Positions 1 through 6,074 of a stretch of 64,000 nucleotides of DNA are shown in pieces. Source of the stretch: Terrihalobacillus insolitus (lineage in GTDB: Bacteria; Bacillota; Bacilli; Bacillales; Amphibacillaceae). Both the position numbers and the translations under genes were made by a program. The stretch's first letter is position 1, and every line of letters starts with the position of its first letter. Where the stretch lies: NCBI RefSeq assembly GCF_028416575.1, contig NZ_JAMQKB010000012.1, forward strand, positions 1 through 64,000, read 5' to 3'. The notes below the pieces were generated by a model. It ran no database searches, was not told the DNA's origin, and was given only the letters and a program-made list of their open reading frames with translations.

Positions 1-2
1 AT

Positions 3-458
3 TGGCAAAATACGAACTGCATTCTTCACGGAGCCATTTCGATTACAGGCCTGGCAGCGTCGACTACCGGAGCTTTACCCTATCCGTTTACACTTTTTTT
101 GTGGATCTGGGTAATTGTATGGTTCATCATAGTAGAAGGTATCGAGTTGTTGCGAGCTATAGCAAGAATCAATAGATTTGGGATCGTAAAAGCAATTGGC
201 AATTACAATGTTTCTCAATGGTCTAGGAACTTTACGTTTGGTATGTTGTACGCTTTTACTGCTAGTTTTACTATTGAAGAAGGTATGCTTTTGGTTCCTT
301 TACGTCAGATTATATTAGACTATGGTGCATGGCTCGTACTACTGTTTTTAATTAATGAGATTCTGTTGTTTTTTAAGGCAAAGGTGAAGTGGGCTAAAAA
401 GACGGATCATGATTCTAAAAGGGGGCATCCCGCGTGGAAAAAAAGCGTAGAGGTTTAA
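3..458 (+). CDS. Membrane protein, 5' end outside the window
   Basis: The frame is open from base 3 with no stop, so this is the C-terminal 151 residues of a longer protein whose start lies before the window. An internal TTG at 99 could be mistaken for the start but has no ribosome binding site. Three hydrophobic stretches are visible: around the WIWVIVWFIIVEG motif, around GMLYAFTASFTIEEGMLL, and around LVLLFLINEILLFF. The last 25 residues are basic and hydrophilic, so the C-terminus is probably cytoplasmic. I do not recognise the family. Its end overlaps the start of the hemerythrin gene by 25 bases, which implies a shared transcript. Confidence 0.6.
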   Translation, partial: WQNTNCILHGAISITGLAASTTGALPYPFTLFLWIWVIVWFIIVEGIELLRAIARINRFGIVKAIGNYNVSQWSRNFTFGMLYAFTASFTIEEGMLLVPLRQIILDYGAWLVLLFLINEILLFFKAKVKWAKKTDHDSKRGHPAWKKSVEV

Positions 459-898
459 AAAGGCATAAAGCTTTGCGCCCGTTGTCTCATCATCACAATC
501 AAGCATTATTCGTAGCATTAAAACTTAAGCGGGTTGGTACAGAGAAAAGTAGATTTTCTGTTGAAGAGGTAAGGGAAGAGGTACAACTCTTTTGGGAGCC
601 TGGTGGGCGTGAGCACTTTCGCGAAGAAGAGGAAATTCTATTAACAACCTACGCACAATATGCTTCCATCGACGACAAACAAATATCCGATATGCTGTTA
701 GAACATGTTAAAATTGGTGCACTCATGAACAAATTGCTAAAAGCAGACGATGATGATCCTTTTGAATTAATGCATGAACTGGGTACACTCCTTGAAACAC
801 ACATCCGAAAAGAGGAGCGCATTATCTTTCCGATGATTGAGCGTGCTTTGCCAGAGGATAAGATGAACGAGCTAGCCCCGTATTTACATGTTAACTAA
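434..898 (+). CDS. Hemerythrin HHE cation-binding domain protein
   Basis: A 154-residue protein with the HHE-type four-helix pattern. Likely metal ligands sit in LSHHHNQALF near residue 18, in HFREEEE near 61, in LLEHVKIG near 92, and in ETHIRKEERIIFP near 122. Hemerythrin-like proteins bind a di-iron centre and usually act in oxygen, nitric oxide or iron handling; the exact role here cannot be told. The start is GTG at 434, preceded by a GGGGG tract, and overlaps the preceding membrane protein gene. A strong terminator follows directly, closing this transcription unit. Confidence 0.85.
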   Translation: MEKKRRGLKRHKALRPLSHHHNQALFVALKLKRVGTEKSRFSVEEVREEVQLFWEPGGREHFREEEEILLTTYAQYASIDDKQISDMLLEHVKIGALMNKLLKADDDDPFELMHELGTLLETHIRKEERIIFPMIERALPEDKMNELAPYLHVN

Positions 899-903
899 AC
901 TAA

Positions 904-937
904 AAAACGGCTTTTTCTGGGCCGTTTTAATTTTTTT
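904..937 (+). terminator. Rho-independent terminator after the hemerythrin gene
   Basis: AAAACGGC at 904-911 pairs with GCCGTTTT at 921-928, followed by a T-rich tract. It ends the unit of the membrane protein and hemerythrin genes. Confidence 0.85.
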
Positions 938-974
938 CTTGAGAACTAACGCAATCCATTGAGGAAGGTACAGT

Positions 975-1271
975 TTAGGCTTTCGATTTGTCTAAGTCAT
1001 CAACATATTTTTTTGCTTCTACTAATGATAGCCCTAATATTTCTCTTGTCCTTTTAACTGCTTTTACTTTTTTTCCATCTTTAATTAGGTCCCGCAATTC
1101 ACCATTCAACGGGTGTTCAGGCACGTTCACTTGTTTAGCTATCCGGTCCAAAGTATATTTCATACTTTTTATACGATTTTCTATGAAGTTTAGCCTGTTA
1201 ATGACATTTAAAAAGAAAGTTATTACTACTAACACGAAAATGATTAGGACTAAGACGTAAATGAAATCCAC
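975..1271 (-). CDS. Small membrane protein with ribosomal L7/L12 C-terminal-like domain
   Basis: About 98 residues. A single hydrophobic segment (roughly residues 3-24) is followed by a short linker and a C-terminal stretch, LRDLIKDGKKVKAVKRTREI then LGLSLVEAKKYVDDL, which matches the fold-defining pattern of the L7/L12 C-terminal domain (helix, GKK-x-AIK, G-LxEAK). It is therefore a membrane-anchored L7/L12-like protein, not the ribosomal stalk protein, which lacks a membrane segment. The function is unknown. GTG at 1271 is chosen because it lies 8 bases after AGAGGGA; the in-frame ATG at 1277 is too close to that site. Confidence 0.7.
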   Translation of the reverse strand: MDFIYVLVLIIFVLVVITFFLNVINRLNFIENRIKSMKYTLDRIAKQVNVPEHPLNGELRDLIKDGKKVKAVKRTREILGLSLVEAKKYVDDLDKSKA

Positions 1272-1730
1272 CAACATTCCCTCTTAAAATATTTATTTGT
1301 ATTTTTATTCTTACCTTTAGCAAAAGAAGTTATTGAAGATAAGCACCCGTTTTATTCAATTGAATCAATTTCAATTTCATCATTCATTGTGAGCAACGAA
1401 AAAACGAACATTATGTTTTCATTTATGCTACCGTTATCCTACATGAAAGAAGACACGCTTTCCGCGGGCATGGCTTCAGCCTCCTCGGAAGAAACCCATT
1501 TCCTTGAAAAAGAAAACCGCTTTTCCTGCGTGCGATGTAGTACGCTGAAGCTTTCCTTGTCCTGCGGGGTCTTCAGACACATGCTTTTCCCGCAGGAGTC
1601 GGTCATCTTTCATTACGGGCAACTAATATCGCTGAATAAATAGGAACATTTTAATGCTTTAATTTCGCTAAATGTTCGTTTATTTTACAAAAATCAGCAC
1701 TTATGAAATTGATTCAATTAAAAAATGATT
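1272..1730. other. Long spacer with no protein gene
   Basis: This stretch holds a GC-richer intergenic repeat in its middle (see 1450-1612). The flanks share an IR-like AATTGAATCAATTT motif near 1357 and TGAAATTGATTCAATT near 1703. Open frames here lie inside the repeat and have no ribosome binding site. Confidence 0.5.
1450..1612. repeat. Intergenic repeat family A, copy 1
   Basis: A block clearly richer in G+C than its surroundings. It carries, in order, CGCTTTCCGCGGGC, AGCCTCCTCGG, CTGCGGGGTCTTC and CCCGCAGGAGTCGG. The same ordered motifs appear in reverse orientation at 3668-3775. Blocks of this design are common in Bacillaceae intergenic regions; I know of no assigned function. It is inserted between the two halves of an AT-rich spacer. 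Confidence 0.6.
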
Positions 1731-1919
1731 TCAAATCTTTCTTGAATATCTTAATTTAATATACGCTGGATTCTCTTCTGGAATTTTTTCATATTGAAAT
1801 TTGAAACCTTTGGCTTCATAAAAAGGAATGCCTTTCATATTTCCTTTTTGAACAGATACCCATTGCTCTTTGGCTCCATATTCCTCTTTTTGTTGTTTTG
1901 TAACAAATTCGAAAGACAA
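1731..1919 (-). pseudogene. GNAT acetyltransferase C-terminal remnant
   Basis: The 62-residue frame contains QWVSVQKGN-x-KGIPFYEAKGF, the typical C-terminal signature of GCN5-related N-acetyltransferases (strand, N-x-x-A-I-x-F-Y-x-x-x-G-F). The N-terminal acetyl-CoA binding half is absent and there is no ribosome binding site before the first ATG. It is most simply a decayed gene fragment. It could be a very short live gene, but nothing supports that. Confidence 0.55.
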
Positions 1920-2049
1920 GTTACAGTTGGATCTCGTGATTCATAAATACACGTGCGAAGAAATTGTTTCAACAATAGAAAGCCATACAGAAAGCTGTAA
2001 ATCCTATTCTCATATTAGGTTGAGAATGGAATTTTATGATTTAGCAGCT

Positions 2050-2083
2050 AAAAAGAACCCTATTTTTTATATAAGGTTCTTTT
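2050..2083 (-). terminator. Terminator of the retropepsin-like protease unit
   Basis: AAAAGAACC and GGTTCTTTT arms flank a short loop; on the minus strand the hairpin is followed by T residues. It touches the stop codon of the protease gene. Confidence 0.7.
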
Positions 2084-2463
2084 CAACTGTTCATATTCAT
2101 TTCAAGATTAAGTAAATCTATATTAAATCCTGCTTTCATTAACAAATCCAATCCAAGTAAACCGTTAATGTCATCATATCCAAAATCATTAAAATCTACT
2201 TCAACTTTTTGAACCATAAAATCACTAATTTGAATTTGACCTACTTGTTTTCTAAAGGCATGCTCTTTACCACCAACTCCAAAATAAGTGACGATTCTAT
2301 CTTGGAGTTCAACTTGAAGACCTATATCTTCAACAATATCTTGGGAGATTAGTGTTCTTGCTGCTCCAGTATCCACCACCATATTTTCTATCACTTTACT
2401 TTTTCCGTTAAATGTTAAAGTTATATCTACTAAAAGCAAGCCATATTTATGCTTGATTTTCAT
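2083..2463 (-). CDS. Retropepsin-like aspartic protease
   Basis: A protein of about 126 residues with a single VVDTGAARTLIS motif (Asp near residue 31), the catalytic D-T-G of retropepsin-type aspartic proteases, and a downstream INGLLGLDLL segment matching the conserved G-L-L-G-x-D-x-L flap/hydrophobic-G motif. One catalytic motif per chain means it should act as a homodimer. No signal peptide is seen, so it is probably cytosolic. ATG at 2463 is preferred over TTG at 2472 because GGAG is 11 bases upstream. It overlaps the preceding gene by 17 bases, so the two are co-translated. The substrate is unknown. Confidence 0.8.
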   Translation of the reverse strand: MKIKHKYGLLLVDITLTFNGKSKVIENMVVDTGAARTLISQDIVEDIGLQVELQDRIVTYFGVGGKEHAFRKQVGQIQISDFMVQKVEVDFNDFGYDDINGLLGLDLLMKAGFNIDLLNLEMNMNS

Positions 2464-2707
2464 GGTAGTCAAATCTCCTTAACCTTACATCTTGACGAAC
2501 TTCAAGCAAAATATTTTCATTTGTAGTATGATAAACCAACTCATCACCTTTTGATTTTAAAAGTTCCTTTGTTGCTAATTCATCTGATATAGGCTTTATA
2601 ACAGCAATATCCTCGATGAATTCTTGACCATTTTTAATATGAGACGATAACACTTTTAATTTTACAAATTGATCTGGGTACAATTTTCTAACCTCTGACC
2701 ATTTCAT
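2447..2707 (-). CDS. Small protein partnered with the retropepsin-like protease
   Basis: About 86 residues beginning MKWSEVRKLYPDQ, rich in alternating hydrophobic positions and ending with a charged segment. It lies directly upstream of, and overlaps, the aspartic protease gene. Proteins with this W-S-E-V-R-x-x-Y-P start pattern occur beside such proteases in other Bacilli as far as I recall, so it may be substrate, inhibitor or targeting partner; this is inference. ATG at 2707 is chosen; GTG at 2716 is possible. No transmembrane segment or signal peptide. Confidence 0.65.
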   Translation of the reverse strand: MKWSEVRKLYPDQFVKLKVLSSHIKNGQEFIEDIAVIKPISDELATKELLKSKGDELVYHTTNENILLEVRQDVRLRRFDYHENQA

Positions 2708-2891
2708 ATTTTTCACCGCACCTTCTGTTTATATCATTATTATAACACACCATTTAATCCCCTACCCATAAAATCCCATTCCTTTTGCAGGTACCCCTTT
2801 AAAGAGTTGGTCACAAAGCTTTGTTCCACAATTGTAACTTACAAGAAAGTAGTCCCTCTGATTGTTTGAAAGTAAAAAGTTACTTCGAATT

Positions 2892-3230
2892 CTATTCACC
2901 ACTTTTGGGTTCATCAAACTGTTCTAAATATGATTTAAGAATTGGTATGTGCTTCTTAATATCTATATGGATAGATTCTTGACTAGGCTGTTCAATATCA
3001 AGAATTAGTCCTTCGTCTTTTGCTTGGTTAATCTCTTCATTATTTTCTGTTGAATTACCCTCTTTTTCAGACGATTGGGCATTGTTCTCTTCTGTCTCGT
3101 TTTCATTGCTTGTGCTACAACCAAACAAAATCATGCTAACGATTATTAGCAAACTAATTAAGAATAGCTTCTTCCTATTGTTTCCCCCTCGTATAGTTGT
3201 AAAAAAATACTTACATTTATACTCTACCAC
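2892..3230 (-). CDS. Putative lipoprotein with damaged start region
   Basis: The frame contains a clear lipoprotein signal: R-K-K, a hydrophobic core, then the lipobox LFGC-S. After the cysteine comes a low-complexity Glu/Asn/Ser linker and a short C-terminal region. The frame can only begin at a GTG (3230) that has no ribosome binding site and would put 25 odd residues before the signal. The good site GAGGGGGAA lies near 3190, but no start codon follows it in frame: the sequence reads ACAATAGGAAG where ACAATGAGGAAG would give an ideal start. The gene may be silent or the base call may be wrong. Confidence 0.5.
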   Translation of the reverse strand: MVEYKCKYFFTTIRGGNNRKKLFLISLLIIVSMILFGCSTSNENETEENNAQSSEKEGNSTENNEEINQAKDEGLILDIEQPSQESIHIDIKKHIPILKSYLEQFDEPKSGE

Positions 3231-3392
3231 AGGATGACATAATCCTTTTTTCCAATTTTATAAACAAAACTGTTTCTTTTAGCTCCATAAGAATTAGGAG
3301 CCCTTAATTTAAGTGAAATTCGCTCACATACTCGGATATACCGAGCGTACTTTGAAATAATAAGATTGTTAAAACAATAAAGGAGGAGTAAT

Positions 3393-3554
3393 ATGCAGCA
3401 GGATAAAAAATCTAAAAAGAATTTGGGTTCTGTTATGAAACCTGAATGTGCTGGAACTGATGCACAAAAAGTAAAACAAGAAATTCAAAAAGATGTCAGC
3501 GAAGGACAAGGTGCAATGACTTCCCGAGAGGCAGGAGCAATGAACGATGATTAA
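3393..3554 (+). CDS. Small hydrophilic protein, 53 residues
   Basis: ATG at 3393 follows AAAGGAGGAG at ideal spacing and the frame ends in a stop overlapping a terminator, so this is a real gene. The product is charged, with no hydrophobic segment: a basic start, then GTDAQKVKQEI and a Gly/Ala/Met-rich end (GQGAMTSREAGAMNDD). The T-D-A-Q-x-V-K-Q-E stretch is reminiscent of small acid-soluble spore proteins of the gamma type, but the match is too short to assign. A CTCGG-ATATA-CCGAG dyad lies about 50 bases upstream and may be part of its promoter region. Confidence 0.7.
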   Translation: MQQDKKSKKNLGSVMKPECAGTDAQKVKQEIQKDVSEGQGAMTSREAGAMNDD

Positions 3555-3580
3555 AAAACCACTATGAGTGGTTTTTTAAT
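3553..3580 (+). terminator. Terminator after the 53-residue protein gene
   Basis: AAAACCACT and AGTGGTTTT arms separated by three bases and followed by T residues. Confidence 0.85.
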
Positions 3581-4032
3581 TTTTAGCTGCAACATTTCGC
3601 GTTTAAATTTAAGACAAAAAGAACCTCCTTCTTGAAGAATAGCCCGAGTTTTTCTAATAATGGTGGTCGGGGAAATGGTGAGACTCCTGTGGGACTAGGG
3701 TACAGGGTGAGATCCCGCAAGGCGGCAGCCTGAGGAAGCTCACCGTACTCCCACGGAAAGCGAGCCATTTCCCCGGCCGCCTTCCCCTTATCTCGATGAC
3801 GGAACATCCAAAAGTAACCAGAAGTACTCTTCTACAATCATGCTCTTACGTTTATACAATAATTAGTGCCCCATTTTTATCTCTTCCATTGCTTCTTATA
3901 CTTTAATCCTCCATAATTTTATGATTTCTTAAAGTGTAAAATAAGGGAATCCCCCGATATTCAAAAAGTGTGATTTTTATTATTGTAAAGGTAGTAGAAA
4001 AATCACAAGCCGACTAGGAAAGGGGTAGTGAA
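3581..4032. other. Spacer holding repeat A and the fnr promoter region
   Basis: Apart from repeat family A copy 2 (3668-3775) this stretch contains no gene. Before fnr there is an AT-rich region with TGTGA near 3970 and TCACA near 4003, half-sites like those of Crp/Fnr proteins but too far apart for a normal 16-bp site. Confidence 0.5.
3668..3775. repeat. Intergenic repeat family A, copy 2
   Basis: Bounded by a perfect inverted repeat, CGGGGAAATGG at the left and CCATTTCCCCG at the right. Inside, GAGACTCCTGTGGG, GAGATCCCGC, GGCGGCAGCCTGAGGAAGCT and CCCACGGAAAGCG occur in order; the reverse complement aligns with copy 1 at 1450-1612. The open frame that runs through it is a by-product of its high G+C content. 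Confidence 0.65.
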
Positions 4033-4746
4033 ATGAGCATGGTCAATCAACTAGCAGTGGAGACGAATACAACCCATTTTTCAAAAGAATGTTTTCGTAA
4101 ATTGCAAGAAATCATGTATATGGAGAAATTTGATCAAGGGTCAAGAATTTACTGGGAAGGCGATACCAATGACAAATTGTACTATTTGATGGAAGGCTCA
4201 GTGAAGCATACGAAATTAAGTGAAGACGGCAAGGATTTAACCTTGAATTATTTTTTCCAAGGGGACTTGTTCGGTGAATTTGATCCGATGAATAAGCAAA
4301 ACAGTGCTTGTACAGCCCAAGCGATGGAAAATTGTAAAATTGGTGTGATCCAACAAAGCGATCTCGAAGTGCTTGTTTGGCAAAATGGAGACTTTGCGAT
4401 CGAATTCACCCAATGGCTAAGTCATATGCAATATTATACACAACTCAAATTAAGAGATCTTTTATTTCACGGAAAAAACGGTGCGCTGGCTGCTATGTTG
4501 ATTCGAACCGCAAACACGTATGGAATCAGAAACGGAAACAGAATTGTGATTACAGAGAAGTTTACGAATAATGAGTTGGCGAATTTGATTGGATCAACCC
4601 GCGAAACAGTGAATCGTATGCTTGCAACGTTTCGGCAAGAAGGATTGATTAAGTATGATCATGGGCGAATTGAAATTTTGGATTTAACGAAACTAAAACA
4701 AATATGCCAATGCGAAGACTGTCCAATTGGAATTTGCCGACTGTAG
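4033..4746 (+). CDS. fnr: Anaerobic regulator Fnr (Crp/Fnr family)
   Basis: A 237-residue Crp/Fnr regulator: N-terminal cyclic-nucleotide-type beta-barrel (residues about 15-130), dimer helix, and a C-terminal winged helix with FTNNELANLIGSTRETVNRM as recognition region. Unlike E. coli FNR it has no N-terminal cysteine cluster. Instead the C-terminus reads CQCEDCPIGICRL, placing Cys227, Cys230 and Cys235 exactly where B. subtilis Fnr binds its oxygen-sensitive [4Fe-4S] cluster. It should activate anaerobic respiration and fermentation genes when oxygen is absent. Strong GGGG site before ATG 4033. The response regulator and UspA genes downstream suggest a redox-stress locus. Confidence 0.92.
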   Translation: MSMVNQLAVETNTTHFSKECFRKLQEIMYMEKFDQGSRIYWEGDTNDKLYYLMEGSVKHTKLSEDGKDLTLNYFFQGDLFGEFDPMNKQNSACTAQAMENCKIGVIQQSDLEVLVWQNGDFAIEFTQWLSHMQYYTQLKLRDLLFHGKNGALAAMLIRTANTYGIRNGNRIVITEKFTNNELANLIGSTRETVNRMLATFRQEGLIKYDHGRIEILDLTKLKQICQCEDCPIGICRL

Positions 4747-4816
4747 GGGGTCTGTTGGTCATCCTTTTCAACCAGTGATAGAATAAGGGTAAATCAACTG
4801 ATTGGAGGAATTTAGT

Positions 4817-5485
4817 TTGGCCGAACAGATCCGCGTACTTGTTGCAGATGACCATGTGATCGTTCGAACCGGGGTGAAGTTATTACTTTCTCAACAGCAG
4901 GATATGGAAATAGTTGGTGAAGCAGCCGATGGTAGGGAGGCTGTTGATATAGCGCTGTCTACACATCCGAATGTTGTCATTATGGACTTGAGTATGCCAC
5001 CAGGAACAAATGGTCTTGAAGCAACGAAGCAAATAAAAAATTCCGACTCGGACATGAACGTATTGATTTTGACGATGCACGACGATGAAAATTACTTGTT
5101 CCGCGTCCTTCAAGCAGGCGCGTCGGGTTATATTTTAAAAGATGCAATTGACTCTGAGTTGATCGACGCAGTTCGTTCTGTCGCAAAAGGGGATGCTTAC
5201 TTATATCCTTCCGCAAACAAAAAACTAGTTGAGGATCTACTACAGCAAATGGATGAGGGAGAAGACACCACAACTTACAAGTTACTTTCTAATCGGGAAA
5301 GGGAGACACTCATTTTAATAGCAAAAGGTTATAGTAATAAAGAAATCGCAGAATTGTTATATATTAGTGTGAAAACGGTAGAAACGCATAAAAGTAAGAT
5401 CATGGAGAAATTAGCGTTAAAAAAACGGCATGAACTTGTCGATTATGCGATCAAAAGAGGAATGTTAGATTTGGATTATAATTAG
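4817..5485 (+). CDS. NarL/FixJ-family response regulator, NreC-like
   Basis: About 222 residues: receiver domain with the acidic pair DDH near the start and phospho-acceptor in VVIMDLSMPPGTNG, then a LuxR-type helix-turn-helix (LSNREREVL-like segment, GYSNKEIAELL, SVKTVETHKSKI). Closest in style to NreC/DegU-type regulators, which control nitrate and nitrite respiration in staphylococci. TTG at 4817 is chosen because GGAGG lies 8 bases upstream; the upstream TTG at 4802 overlaps that site. No cognate NreB-type kinase lies next to it, so its partner is elsewhere or it is the large hybrid kinase nearby. Confidence 0.85.
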   Translation: MAEQIRVLVADDHVIVRTGVKLLLSQQQDMEIVGEAADGREAVDIALSTHPNVVIMDLSMPPGTNGLEATKQIKNSDSDMNVLILTMHDDENYLFRVLQAGASGYILKDAIDSELIDAVRSVAKGDAYLYPSANKKLVEDLLQQMDEGEDTTTYKLLSNRERETLILIAKGYSNKEIAELLYISVKTVETHKSKIMEKLALKKRHELVDYAIKRGMLDLDYN

Positions 5486-5535
5486 AAATGTAATGGTAAT
5501 GGGAACCCTCGAACTGGTGAAGGGAGCTAGGCAGT

Positions 5536-5946
5536 ATGGGTGATCACATATTAGTAGTAGTTAATGATATAGAAGACTCGATGAAAGCGGTCATGGAAGC
5601 AGCGCGATTGGCAGGCCGTGATCCTGAGAATAAAGTCATCTTGCTGAATGTATTTTCTATGTTGGAAACGCCAATACAAAAATCGAACGAAAGAATAATA
5701 GATTTAAAATCGGTTATTACAAAAAAATCAGAGGACGCTCTACTTAAACCAGTCGCTTACTTAGAGGAACAAGGAGTCGCTTATGAAAAACTTACCCGTG
5801 TAGGCAACCCGGTACAAGAAATTTGTATGAATGTCCGATTCCACCAATGCAAAATGCTTCTATTAAGTGGATCCCCAAACGAGGAGTTAGAACGATTAAA
5901 GGAATCGGTGCTTAAAAAAGTAACATGCCCGATCCAAGTCGTTTAA
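5536..5946 (+). CDS. Universal stress protein, UspA family
   Basis: A 136-residue single-domain Usp: start HILVVVNDIEDSMKAVMEAA matches the first strand and helix, and LLLSGSPNEELERL near the C-terminus sits where ATP-binding Usp proteins carry G-x2-G-x9-G-S. The glycine pattern is degenerate, so ATP binding is doubtful. It follows the response regulator by 50 bases and probably shares its transcript. Usp proteins are often induced on oxygen loss or growth arrest, which fits the Fnr neighbour. Confidence 0.75.
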   Translation: MGDHILVVVNDIEDSMKAVMEAARLAGRDPENKVILLNVFSMLETPIQKSNERIIDLKSVITKKSEDALLKPVAYLEEQGVAYEKLTRVGNPVQEICMNVRFHQCKMLLLSGSPNEELERLKESVLKKVTCPIQVV

Positions 5947-6074
5947 CCACAGATTGGAATGCAAAAGTAACCACCTATCGTCTAGGAAAAAAGGGAATAG
6001 TCGAACGATATGTCCGACTTTAGAGGATATTCAAGAACCCCTGCATGGTTAGCGGCTACTTGTTGGACACGTAC

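Noticed and set aside
1389-1643. 84-residue open frame
   Set aside because: Lies over repeat family A; no ribosome binding site and no domain.
3583-3807. 74-residue open frame on the minus strand
   Set aside because: Produced by the GC-rich repeat family A copy 2.
3965-4010. Fnr autoregulatory site before fnr
   Set aside because: TGTGA and TCACA half-sites are present but about 27 bases apart, not the normal six-base gap.
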